Source: Gracilimonas sp.
Lineage (GTDB): Bacteria > Bacteroidota > Rhodothermia > Balneolales > Balneolaceae
NCBI RefSeq assembly: GCF_017641085.1
Contig: NZ_JAEPPI010000001.1
Coordinates: 682,001 to 746,000 of the forward strand
Reading direction: 5' to 3'
Length of the DNA: 64,000 nt
Shown: positions 53,566 to 62,252 of the stretch, piece by piece
Position numbering within the stretch: position 1 is the first letter of the stretch
How the letters are laid out: each line of letters starts with the position of its first letter
The notes under the pieces: model-generated
Databases searched by the model: none
Told to the model about the DNA's origin: nothing
The model's input: the letters and a program-made list of their open reading frames with translations, nothing else
Program-made: the position numbers and the translations under genes

Positions 53566-54819
53566 ATGAATTCATCCAAGTGGTGGATCTTGTTTTTGGT
53601 ATTCCTGTGGATACCATTTCAGGTTCACGCCCAAACTCAGACTCTTTCCTTAGAGGACGTTGTTGAGCGATTTAAACAACACAGCCTCCAGCAAGAGCTG
53701 GCAGAGCTTGATAAGCTTCGAAAACAGGGAGCGGCTCAACAGTATAAATCGTACATGAATCCCGAGGTGAGCATCTTCAGCGAGCAGCTCAATGCCGGCA
53801 CGCTCGATTATGATGAAACCACCTATCAGATTTCGCAGCCGATTGAACTGCTGGGGCAACCCTTCCTTCGAAATAAAAGCGCGACCAAAAGTAGTGAGGC
53901 TGCAGAATTAAGCTATGAGTATGACCGCTCAGTGCTCATCCAGCAGGTAAAGAGCCTGTATGCTGAATATTGGTTTTTACAGCATAAACTGAAGGTTTAC
54001 GACCAAGCACTTGATGTTATTCACGAAGTGTTGGCATCAGCCATAGCCCGACAAACAGAAGGCACAGAGTCAGGTCTTCAGGTGCAGCGTTTTACGGTGG
54101 AAAAGAATCGGTACTGGCGTATGCGCAATGAAGTTGAGCTGGAAATGATGCAAACAGGGAAGCAACTGGCTTCTATGATCACTTCTTCGGAAGAAACCGG
54201 CTTTGACTTCCAGGTGGAAGCTGATTTGCCGGTGGAGCCGATCATGGAGGATTCGGAAACGCTGAAACAGTACGCTCTGGAACACCGGGTCGATTTACAA
54301 GCTATTGAGCTTGAAGCAGAAGCTCTCGGACTAAAATACAAAGTGGAAAAACGAGAACGCCTGCCGGACTTAAAGGTAAATTTCGGCTATAAAAATCAGT
54401 CGGACGGCTCGGAAGGTTTTGTAATTGGCGGAGGCATACAGCTGCCCATTTTCAACCGAAACAGTGGAAGCATCACCATGGCAGAAGCCGAACATCGCAG
54501 CGTGGAAACATCGTTGCAGCTCCAAAGGCGAACCATTCGTAATCAGGTGGATGTAGCGTACCATCGTGTTCAAAATTTGTATGCGCAGTGGCAAGAAATG
54601 CAACAAAATCCACTTTCTGCGGAAATGTTGGAAACATCACGGTCAGCTTATCAGGAAGGACGTTATTCGCTGATCGAACTGCTGGATGCCACCAAGGCTT
54701 ACGTAGATGGTAGTAGCCTTCTGCATCGAATGACTGCAGATTACCAACAAGCCCTTTTTACACTCGATACCATCACTTCAGGAAAAATATTCTCAACTCA
54801 AAACACTTCAGAACAATGA
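53566..54819 (+). CDS. TolC-type outer-membrane efflux protein (CzcC-like)
   Basis: A 417-residue outer-membrane factor with signal peptide (about 1-23, ending QVHAQ) and the two TolC repeats (LEDVVERFKQHSLQQELAELDKLRKQG ... and LKQYALEHRVDLQAIELEAEALGLKYKVEKRERLPDLKVNFGYK). It is the outer channel for the RND pump encoded at 56823-59903. Its stop overlaps the start of the next gene by 4 bp. Confidence 0.9.
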   Translation: MNSSKWWILFLVFLWIPFQVHAQTQTLSLEDVVERFKQHSLQQELAELDKLRKQGAAQQYKSYMNPEVSIFSEQLNAGTLDYDETTYQISQPIELLGQPFLRNKSATKSSEAAELSYEYDRSVLIQQVKSLYAEYWFLQHKLKVYDQALDVIHEVLASAIARQTEGTESGLQVQRFTVEKNRYWRMRNEVELEMMQTGKQLASMITSSEETGFDFQVEADLPVEPIMEDSETLKQYALEHRVDLQAIELEAEALGLKYKVEKRERLPDLKVNFGYKNQSDGSEGFVIGGGIQLPIFNRNSGSITMAEAEHRSVETSLQLQRRTIRNQVDVAYHRVQNLYAQWQEMQQNPLSAEMLETSRSAYQEGRYSLIELLDATKAYVDGSSLLHRMTADYQQALFTLDTITSGKIFSTQNTSEQ

Positions 54820-55109
54820 AAAATCTATTCACAGTACTCTTTGTAAGCCTTGCATTTATTATCGCCGGTTGCGGCTCAGAAAAGGAAACACACAGTCATG
54901 GCGAAGACGGGGATCACACCCATGAAACTCCGGCTCAACCATCCATGACAGATGACAGCGATGCTGTCCGTATTGGAGGCGGTGACCATTCATCAGAAGG
55001 CGATTCTACTCATGCCCATGACGATGAAGAGGATCACAGTCACGATGAGGAAGAACATAGCCATGATGATTCAACGCATTCTCATGGGGATGAAGAGCAC
55101 AGTCACTAA
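54816..55109 (+). CDS. Small His-rich lipoprotein
   Basis: A 97-residue lipoprotein with a lipobox around C19 (IIAGCGSEKE). Most of the mature part is His/Asp/Glu repeats (SHGEDGDHTHE ... HAHDDEEDHSHDEEEHSHDD), a flexible metal buffer. Its first 35 residues resemble those of the next gene, the RND adaptor, which also has C19 and the same SHGEDGDHTHE stretch. It is likely to bind zinc, cobalt or nickel in the periplasm and feed the pump. Confidence 0.78.
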   Translation: MKNLFTVLFVSLAFIIAGCGSEKETHSHGEDGDHTHETPAQPSMTDDSDAVRIGGGDHSSEGDSTHAHDDEEDHSHDEEEHSHDDSTHSHGDEEHSH

Positions 55110-55150
55110 TTCCATGAACAAACCACTTATCACGAATAAATTTTAAAGCA

Positions 55151-56800
55151 ATGAAACAGCTTATACTAACCATAATTTTAGGGACCTCTCTGGCGATGAT
55201 GGGGTGCGGCGGAAGCGGTGATGAAAGCCACAGTCATGGTGAAGATGGAGACCATACACACGAGCAAACTGCTCAGCAAGCACAGGAAAATGATAGCCAT
55301 TCCCATGATGGAGAAGACGCCCATAGTCATGGGGAGGATGCCCAACTGGAAGGAGCCGGGGTAATTACTCAATGGACAGATAAAACCGAACTGTTCATGG
55401 AGTATCCGGAACTTATTGTAAGTCAGGAAGCCACCTTCGCCGTTCATCTGACTCGACTTTCAGATTTCCAGCCTATTTCTGAATCAGAAGTGCAGTTCGT
55501 GTTTAGTTCTGAGCGAGGCAACGAAGGTTCCCTTACCGAAACGGAAGTGCAAATTCCGGGCATCTACGGACCTGATGTTGTTTTTGAGCGAGCAGGACGA
55601 TATGACTTAACTATTATCATCCAGGGAATGGTTGATGATACCCTTCAGGTAAATGGTATTCCCGTTTATGCATCCGCAGGAGACGTTCCGGCTACTCACG
55701 ATGAAGAAGACCCAAATCTGATTTCCTTTCTGAAAGAACAGCAGTGGAAGATCCCTTTTGCCACTCAAAAAGTCGGCCGACACACACTGTCAGAAAGGGT
55801 GGACGCGCATGGCGAACTACAACCTGTACAAAGTAGGGAAGTGGTTGTCTCAGCACCTTTCTCAGGGATCATCCTGAGCAGCACCAATCAGAGTCTGCCG
55901 GTTGAAGGTCAGAACATTCGGAAAGGCACATCGCTGGTTCAGCTGAATCCAGCTATTCAATCCGCCGATGGAGAGAACTATGCTCAGCAGTTTATCAATG
56001 CACAATCACAATTGTCTTTGGCCAAAAAGAACCTGGAACGGTCAAAGCGATTATATGAAAAAGAAGCGATCCCGGAAGTGGAACTGGAAAGAGCACGAAT
56101 CGAATACCGTCAGGCACTCACGCAATTTCAGACAATCAACGAGATCGCTCAAATTGATACTGCAACGGTAGATACTTATGGCGACTCAGAATCCTCTTAT
56201 CGCTTTGAAATGAAAGCACCGATATCCGGAACCGTAGTGGAATCCTATGTGCAACCCGGAAAGCAGGTGAAAGCCGGAGAGCCCCTCTTAAAAATCGTCG
56301 ATATGAGCAAAATGTGGTTGAGTGTTCACGTTCCCGCAGCTAAGCGAATAGCCATTCAAAATCCCGGCGCGGCTGTTTTTTACGTGCAGGGTAATGAGAG
56401 AATGTACGAAATGAACGAAGTGAACGGACGCCTGCTGAGTGCCGGAAAACAGGTAGATCCTGAAACACGAACACTTTCGCTGATCTATGAAATTGATAAT
56501 CCAGAAGGTTTGCACAGCGGACTCTTTGTGACCGCAGAGATCGACACCGATCAAAAAGAAAACGTGATCGCCATTCCTGAATCAGCCCTTATTGAAGAGG
56601 AAGGTAATTTTGTGGTGTATGTGCATGTGGCCGGAGAATCCTTCGAAAAAAGAGCGATAACCACGGGCATTAGAAACCGCGGCTGGGTGGAAGTGACTTC
56701 CGGCCTGGAAGAAGGCGAGCATGTGGTTATGACCAATGCGTACCAGGTAAAATTAGCTTCGTTGTCATCTGAAGCACCTTCGCACGGACACTCTCATTAA
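55151..56800 (+). CDS. RND periplasmic adaptor with His-rich N-terminus (CzcB-like)
   Basis: A 549-residue membrane-fusion lipoprotein. The lipobox is around C19 (LAMMGCGG), followed by a His-rich stretch (about 27-63) and an extra beta domain (about 75-180) before the adaptor core. The core shows the lipoyl half-motifs (REVVVSAPFSGIILS ... FEMKAPISGTVVESYVQPGKQVKAGEPLLKIVDMSKMWLSVHV) around a coiled-coil hairpin (YAQQFINAQSQLSLAKKNLERSKRLYEKEAI). It ends APSHGHSH. The His clusters favour a Zn/Co/Ni substrate over Cu(I), but this is not decisive. Confidence 0.9.
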   Translation: MKQLILTIILGTSLAMMGCGGSGDESHSHGEDGDHTHEQTAQQAQENDSHSHDGEDAHSHGEDAQLEGAGVITQWTDKTELFMEYPELIVSQEATFAVHLTRLSDFQPISESEVQFVFSSERGNEGSLTETEVQIPGIYGPDVVFERAGRYDLTIIIQGMVDDTLQVNGIPVYASAGDVPATHDEEDPNLISFLKEQQWKIPFATQKVGRHTLSERVDAHGELQPVQSREVVVSAPFSGIILSSTNQSLPVEGQNIRKGTSLVQLNPAIQSADGENYAQQFINAQSQLSLAKKNLERSKRLYEKEAIPEVELERARIEYRQALTQFQTINEIAQIDTATVDTYGDSESSYRFEMKAPISGTVVESYVQPGKQVKAGEPLLKIVDMSKMWLSVHVPAAKRIAIQNPGAAVFYVQGNERMYEMNEVNGRLLSAGKQVDPETRTLSLIYEIDNPEGLHSGLFVTAEIDTDQKENVIAIPESALIEEEGNFVVYVHVAGESFEKRAITTGIRNRGWVEVTSGLEEGEHVVMTNAYQVKLASLSSEAPSHGHSH

Positions 56801-56822
56801 TCATCAGGAAAGGAAATAAATT

Positions 56823-59800
56823 ATGTTAGATGCAATAATCAGAGGATCGTTAAGGTACCGGCTGGTCGTGTTGGTGAGTTCGGTGGTCATATTGGCGGCC
56901 GGAATTTATATCGTGGACCGCATGCCTGTGGATGTATTCCCCGATCTCACGGCACCCACCGTAACGGTAATGACCGAAGCGCACGGGATGGCACCTGAAG
57001 AGGTAGAACGACTGGTAACCATTCCGGTCGAGACCTCCGTAAATGGAGCGACGGGAGTGCGACGGGTTCGCTCGTCCACTTCAAAAGGCATATCCATTGT
57101 ATGGGTGGAATTCGACTGGGGCACCGATATTTTCAGGGCTCGGCAAATTGTGAATGAGAAATTACAGCTGGTAGCGACCGGCCTGCCCGAAGAAGTCCCG
57201 CCGCCCATTATGGCGCCGATCTCATCCATCATGGGAGAGATCATGCTGGTGAGTGTGAACAGCGATGAACATTCCGAACTCGAAGTACGAACAGCCGCCG
57301 ACTGGGAAATTCGGCGACGCTTGTTGGCTATCCCCGGAGTCGCCCAAGTTATTCCCATTGGAGGTGGCCAGAAACAATATCAGGTACGGGTTAGCCCTGA
57401 TAAGCTGAAGCAGTATAATATCACCCTGCATCAGGTTTTACAGGCTGCCGAACAGGCTAATGAAAACTTCTCCGGCGGTTTCTTTAGGGAATACAGTCAG
57501 GAGTATACCATTCGTGGTATAGGCCGGGCGTACTCGGTAGAAGATCTGGAGCAGTCCGTGATCACCCAGCGAAATAATATTCCAATCACGATAGGAGATG
57601 TGGCTAATGTCGAGATCGCAGCTGCTCAAAAGATCGGGGATGCCTCAGTGGATGCCGAACCGGCGGTAATTATCTCCATCCAAAAACAACCCGGTGCTAA
57701 TACACTGGAACTAACATCCCGCGTAGATGAAACGCTGGCCCAGATTGAATCCAGTCTCCCCGACGGCTTTGAGATCAATACACACCTGTTTAGGCAGGCC
57801 GAGTTTATTGAACTGGCTATCGATAACGTCATCGAAGCCCTGCGGGATGGGGCCTTTCTGGTAATCGTGATCTTGTTTCTATTTCTGGGGAATTTCCGTA
57901 CGACACTGATCTCGCTAACCGCCATTCCGTTAGCGCTGATCTTTTCGATCTTCGTACTGGAATTCTTTGATATCACCATCAACACAATGACCTTGGGGGG
58001 GATGGCTATTGCCATTGGTGTGATCGTAGATGATGCCATTATTGATGTGGAGAATGTATTCAGGCGACTCAGGGAAAACTCAAAACTTCCGGAAACCAAG
58101 CAGAAATCGGACATCGATGTAGTATTTGAAGGCTCAAAGGAGATCCGTTCTTCTATTATCAATGCCACACTGATCATTATGATCGTATTCATTCCTTTGT
58201 TTTTCTTGAGTGGGATCGAAGGGCGCATGTTACAACCGCTGGGACTAGCCTATATCATATCCATCGGAGCGTCATTAGTAATTGCCATGACCGTTACACC
58301 GGCCATGTGTTACTATTTGCTTCCCAGTCAGGCCTCCAAAGGAAAACTGGAAGAAAGCTGGTTCACCAACAAGTTAAAATCAGGCTATGAACATGTGTTG
58401 AATGTAGTCCTTCGCATCAAGAAGACTGTTCTGGTTGGAACCTTGGTGCTGTTTCTTGGAACGTTAGTGGTGTTGCCATTTCTAGGAAGGTCATTCCTTC
58501 CAGAGTTTAATGAAGGCACGCTGGTGATCAGTGCAGTAACTATTCCGGGAACCTCATTGACTGAATCTAATGCTATCGGAAAGCGAATCGAGGAGATCCT
58601 GCTGGAACATCCGGCCATTGAATCAACCTCTCGACGTACCGGACGGGCTGAACTGGATGAGCATGCTCAAGGCGTGAATGCTTCCGAGATAGATGCCGAA
58701 CTCGACATCCCGGACGGAACGAGCAAAGAACAAGTGTTGGCTGAGATTCGGGAAGACCTGAGTGTAGTTTCAGGAACCAACATCACTATTGGTCAGCCTA
58801 TTGGACACCGGATTGATCACATGCTGTCCGGTACACGAGCCAACATTGCCGTGAAGATCTTTGGTACGGATCTGTTCAGGCTTCGGGCTTTGGCAGAAGA
58901 AGTACGCGGACAAATGGAAACGGTAAAAGGCGTGGTGGATCTTTCAGTAGAACAGCAGCAAAATGTCCCGCAGATCCAAATTCGTCCCGATCGAAGGGCA
59001 CTGGCTCGCTATGGAATTACCATTCAGCAACTTGCTGAAATGGTGGATGTGGCATTTGCCGGTGAAGTAGTCTCTCAAGTTCTGGAAGGCGATAAAATGT
59101 TCGATCTACTGGTTCGCTTTGATGAGGACCACCGTGGCAGCATCGAAGCGGTTCAAAAAGCGACCTTCAATTTAGAAGACGGAAGCATTGTGCCACTGGC
59201 AGAACTGGCTTCGGTGACATCCCGAAGTGGCCCTAATACCATCAGTCGTGAAAACGTGCAGCGGAAGATCGTGGTTTCAGCAAATGTAGCCGGCCGTGAT
59301 CTGCGTGGAACTGTAGATGAGATCCGGGCCAATGTATCTCAGAACGTCAGCTTCCCGCAAAGCTACTTTGTGGAATACGGCGGACAGTTTGAAAGCGAAG
59401 CACAGGCCACACGCACCATTTCGTTGCTTAGCATCATTGCCATTGCGGCGATTTATCTGCTATTGTACCTGGAATTCGGTTCTCTCAAAACCGCCTTGCT
59501 GGTCATGGTAAATCTTCCTTTTGCCCTCATCGGAGGTATTTACACGGTGCTGTTTACCAGCGGGATCATTTCTATTGCCTCATTGGTAGGCTTTATCACC
59601 TTATTTGGTATTGCCACAAGAAACGGTATTCTGATGGTCTCACACTATCAGCAGCTACGGAAAGAAGGAAAGGAATTCATCCAAGCTATCCGGCAGGGAG
59701 CGATGGAACGTCTTAATCCGATCCTGATGACCGCACTAACTGCAGGGTTGGCACTTATTCCTTTGGCACTTGCTGCCGGTGAACCGGGGAACGAGATACA

Positions 59801-59903
59801 GTCTCCGATGGCTCAGGTTATTCTGGGTGGACTCTTGAGTTCTACCTTACTTAATATGGTAGTTATTCCAGCCTTACTGGCGCAGTTTGAAACGCAAAAA
59901 TAA
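56823..59903 (+). CDS. Heavy-metal RND efflux pump, inner-membrane subunit (CzcA/CusA family)
   Basis: A 1,026-residue RND protein with 12 membrane helices. The N-terminal VDVFPDLTAPTVTVMTEAHGMAPEEVERLVTIPVE and the TM4 segment GGMAIAIGVIVDDAIIDVENVFRRL, with its proton-relay Asp residues, place it in the heavy-metal (HME) group. Unlike the cusA-like gene at 43371-47139 it is intact, so it may be the only working pump of the island. It follows the adaptor by 22 bp. The gap to the convergent fleR-like gene is just 32 bp, with no obvious terminator. Confidence 0.93.
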   Translation: MLDAIIRGSLRYRLVVLVSSVVILAAGIYIVDRMPVDVFPDLTAPTVTVMTEAHGMAPEEVERLVTIPVETSVNGATGVRRVRSSTSKGISIVWVEFDWGTDIFRARQIVNEKLQLVATGLPEEVPPPIMAPISSIMGEIMLVSVNSDEHSELEVRTAADWEIRRRLLAIPGVAQVIPIGGGQKQYQVRVSPDKLKQYNITLHQVLQAAEQANENFSGGFFREYSQEYTIRGIGRAYSVEDLEQSVITQRNNIPITIGDVANVEIAAAQKIGDASVDAEPAVIISIQKQPGANTLELTSRVDETLAQIESSLPDGFEINTHLFRQAEFIELAIDNVIEALRDGAFLVIVILFLFLGNFRTTLISLTAIPLALIFSIFVLEFFDITINTMTLGGMAIAIGVIVDDAIIDVENVFRRLRENSKLPETKQKSDIDVVFEGSKEIRSSIINATLIIMIVFIPLFFLSGIEGRMLQPLGLAYIISIGASLVIAMTVTPAMCYYLLPSQASKGKLEESWFTNKLKSGYEHVLNVVLRIKKTVLVGTLVLFLGTLVVLPFLGRSFLPEFNEGTLVISAVTIPGTSLTESNAIGKRIEEILLEHPAIESTSRRTGRAELDEHAQGVNASEIDAELDIPDGTSKEQVLAEIREDLSVVSGTNITIGQPIGHRIDHMLSGTRANIAVKIFGTDLFRLRALAEEVRGQMETVKGVVDLSVEQQQNVPQIQIRPDRRALARYGITIQQLAEMVDVAFAGEVVSQVLEGDKMFDLLVRFDEDHRGSIEAVQKATFNLEDGSIVPLAELASVTSRSGPNTISRENVQRKIVVSANVAGRDLRGTVDEIRANVSQNVSFPQSYFVEYGGQFESEAQATRTISLLSIIAIAAIYLLLYLEFGSLKTALLVMVNLPFALIGGIYTVLFTSGIISIASLVGFITLFGIATRNGILMVSHYQQLRKEGKEFIQAIRQGAMERLNPILMTALTAGLALIPLALAAGEPGNEIQSPMAQVILGGLLSSTLLNMVVIPALLAQFETQK

Positions 59904-59935
59904 TTTCTAAACAGGAGGGGGACGATGATTGGCTT

Positions 59936-61351
59936 TTAATCCTCGTCTTCTTCCAGGTTTTTAAGCTTGTTTCGGATGGTGCGGTCAGAAATGCCCAATA
60001 ATTTTGCAGCTTTCTTCTGGTTTCCCTGCGTATGTTCGAGGGCTTTCTGGATCAGCTGCAGCTCCATGTCTTCAATCGACATTAGTGGGAGGTCGGTGGC
60101 AAGAACTTCTTTATTCAGGTTATCATCCACGCTGGAGAACATTTCATGATTGATATGCTCCATGGTGATTTTATCACTGTCTTGGGCTAAGATAATGCCG
60201 CGGTGAATTTTATTATTCAATTCTCTCACGTTTCCGCGCCATTCTTGCTGAACAAGATGATTTAGGAGCTCTTCCGAAAGTTCTTTTTTCTCCAGCCCGT
60301 ATTTCGTTGAATAGTGTTCTACAAAATAATTGGCCAAAACCGGGATGTCGGTTTTACGATCCCTGAGCGGCGGAATTTCAACAGGAAATACATTCAAACG
60401 GTAGTACAAGTCTTCCCGGAATTGCTTCTCTGAAATAGCTTCCGCAATGTTTCGGTTTGATGTGGCCAGGATACGCACATCTGCTTTAACCGGCTCCTGA
60501 CTTCCCACCCGGTAAAATTCATTCTCCTGCAAAACACGAAGCAGTTTAGCCTGAACGTTTAGTTTAATTTCTGTGATCTCATCCAGCAAAAGGGTGCCGC
60601 CTTCAGCAGCATCAAAAGCTCCCTGCCGGTCTGAGGTTGCCCCGGTGAAAGAGCCTTCGAGGTGTCCGAATAATGTGCTTTCAACCAGCTCGGAGGGGAG
60701 GTTCGCACAATTAATTTTGATATACGGTCCCTGCGCGCGGTTACTGTTAACATGAATCTGATGGGCGAATACTTCTTTCCCGGTTCCGCTTTCTCCCTGA
60801 ATTAATACAGGAGCAGTATTCCGGGCAATTTGAGGAATGATCCGCATCAGCTTTTTAATCTGTGGATCGTTTCCGATAAACTTATTTTCCGTTTCGTCGG
60901 AATTGTCAACCGGGCTTACCAGGTCGCCTTTTTTGTCTTCCCGGGGAGAGTGAGCCACTGATTTGGGCTTTTTGTCTCGTTCTTCCGGATCCGCATTAAA
61001 ATAACGGTTAACGCGATATAGAATCTCTTTGGCTTTAAAGGGCTTGGTCATGTAATCAAATGCCCCTTTGTGGAGAGCTCGTACGGCGTGGTTGATGTTC
61101 CCAAAGCCGGTAATCATAATAACACCGGTATCCGGGTAATTCTTCTTCACGTTGGCAAGCACTTCATCACCGGTCATTTCATTCATTTTAACATCGGTGA
61201 TGACCAGATCTACACTATTTTTTTCGAGATATTCAGTGGCTTTTACAGGCGATTCAAAAGCGTGAACCTTAAATCCTTCTTTTGTTAATATCTCCTCCAT
61301 AAAACCGAGCAGGAGTTCGTCATCATCAACAACAAGAATGGAGTGTTTCAT
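59936..61351 (-). CDS. NtrC-family sigma-54 activator (FleR/FlgR-like)
   Basis: A 471-residue response regulator. The receiver (1-115) has D9-D11 and phospho-acceptor D53. The AAA+ domain has Walker A GESGTGKE (186-193), the sigma-54-contacting loop GSFTGA (233-238, a variant of GAFTGA) and Walker B GGTLLLDEI (251-259). A Fis-type helix-turn-helix closes the protein (GNQKKAAKLLGISDRTIRNKL). With consensus sigma-54 sites before flgB and flgF, and flagellar genes next to it on the same strand, it is most likely the flagellar master activator. Its kinase may be the protein encoded at 6144-7220. Confidence 0.9.
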   Translation of the reverse strand: MKHSILVVDDDELLLGFMEEILTKEGFKVHAFESPVKATEYLEKNSVDLVITDVKMNEMTGDEVLANVKKNYPDTGVIMITGFGNINHAVRALHKGAFDYMTKPFKAKEILYRVNRYFNADPEERDKKPKSVAHSPREDKKGDLVSPVDNSDETENKFIGNDPQIKKLMRIIPQIARNTAPVLIQGESGTGKEVFAHQIHVNSNRAQGPYIKINCANLPSELVESTLFGHLEGSFTGATSDRQGAFDAAEGGTLLLDEITEIKLNVQAKLLRVLQENEFYRVGSQEPVKADVRILATSNRNIAEAISEKQFREDLYYRLNVFPVEIPPLRDRKTDIPVLANYFVEHYSTKYGLEKKELSEELLNHLVQQEWRGNVRELNNKIHRGIILAQDSDKITMEHINHEMFSSVDDNLNKEVLATDLPLMSIEDMELQLIQKALEHTQGNQKKAAKLLGISDRTIRNKLKNLEEDED

Positions 61352-61416
61352 AGGTTTTTAGCGGATTAATTTTTTAATAGCGCCAACTTGATGAAAGAAG
61401 TTACGGGATTCTCAGA

Positions 61417-61443
61417 CAAAAAAAGAGAGCATTAATGCTCTCT
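61417..61443 (-). terminator. Rho-independent terminator of the fliS-fliD operon
   Basis: A perfect 20-bp palindrome (AGAGAGCAT, TTAA loop region, mirror half; 61424-61443) is followed on the minus strand by a T run (61424-61418). It lies 40 bp past the stop of the gene at 61484 and before the fleR-like gene, which therefore has its own promoter in the 61352-61416 gap. Confidence 0.85.
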
Positions 61444-61483
61444 AACTATTTATTAAGATGAAATTAAGAAAGATAAGTCCGCA

Positions 61484-61840
61484 CTATTTGTCAACTATAT
61501 TCTGTGCTATTTTTGACCATACTTCCGGGTCGTTCAACATCTTACCAATTTCGGTGTTTTTAGCTGCCTCAGGCGACTCTTTCTTGGCGGCTTCATACGC
61601 CTGAAGTTTGGCTTTATAATCTTTCAGCTTACCGAAAGAAGCCTGATTCTGCTTTTCAAGTTCAATTTTAGCAAACAGCTCTTCGCTTTTCTTGGCGCTG
61701 AAATTTTCCAGAGATACCTTGTCGGTTAACTCCGGGGATTTTTCGGCACGAGAAACTTTAGAAGCTTGCTGACTATTCTCGGAAGCGTCAGTGCTTTTTA
61801 TTTGGCCGTTAACGTGATTTGTTAGCTTATTAATTTCCAT
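61484..61840 (-). CDS. Possible FlgM-like anti-sigma-28 factor
   Basis: A 118-residue, charged, probably partly disordered protein. It begins MEINKLTNHVNG, has a DKVSLENFSAKK segment similar to the KVSLS-box of FlgM, and ends in an amphipathic helix (DPEVWSKIAQNIVDK) where FlgM binds sigma-28. The match is weak and another role, for example a filament accessory protein, is possible. The ATG at 61840 has a GAGGG site 8 bp upstream; an in-frame ATG at 61864 has none. It is the last gene after fliS, fliD and the FliT-like gene. Confidence 0.55.
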   Translation of the reverse strand: MEINKLTNHVNGQIKSTDASENSQQASKVSRAEKSPELTDKVSLENFSAKKSEELFAKIELEKQNQASFGKLKDYKAKLQAYEAAKKESPEAAKNTEIGKMLNDPEVWSKIAQNIVDK

Positions 61841-61866
61841 GGTATTATCCCTCTTATTCATCAAGA

Positions 61867-62241
61867 TTAAAAGTACGAAATGTCAGGATTCTTTAAAACA
61901 CGGTAGCTCTTTTCCACCTTGCGCTGGTTTACAGCTGTGCCTAATTTTTCCTTATGACTGTTTAATATGTTTTGAAGGTTGTTTTGAATGCCATCATTCA
62001 GTTCCACAAACGTTTCAAAGAGAAAGCGCAGGGAGATACGTTCCTCTTCCGAAAGTGAGTCTTTGGGGTTTGCTTCGGTTAAGATGCCCAGCTTTTTCAC
62101 CAGCTCTTCGCGTTGCCCCAGCTGAGACTTGATGGCGTCAAATGAAGGTTCATTCTCATCTATTTCACGGAGAATCGCTTCGCTTCTGTCATTCAGTTGT
62201 CCCAATATGTTGTGTAAAGGGGTCATAGTTTGGGTTTCCAT
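61867..62241 (-). CDS. FliT-like export chaperone
   Basis: A 124-residue helical protein (LHNILGQLNDRSEAILREIDENEPSFDAIKSQLGQREELVKKLGIL ... FLFETFVELNDGIQNNLQNIL). Size, helical pattern and position directly after fliD are those of FliT, the cytoplasmic chaperone of the filament cap. Family sequences are very diverse, so the call relies on context. It starts 11 bp after fliD. Confidence 0.7.
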   Translation of the reverse strand: METQTMTPLHNILGQLNDRSEAILREIDENEPSFDAIKSQLGQREELVKKLGILTEANPKDSLSEEERISLRFLFETFVELNDGIQNNLQNILNSHKEKLGTAVNQRKVEKSYRVLKNPDISYF

Positions 62242-62252
62242 CTCATAAATTA

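Noticed and set aside
57626-58228. A 200-codon minus-strand open frame inside the second RND pump gene
   Set aside because: It mirrors a strongly conserved coding stretch, is low-complexity (Ser/Ile-rich) and has no start context.
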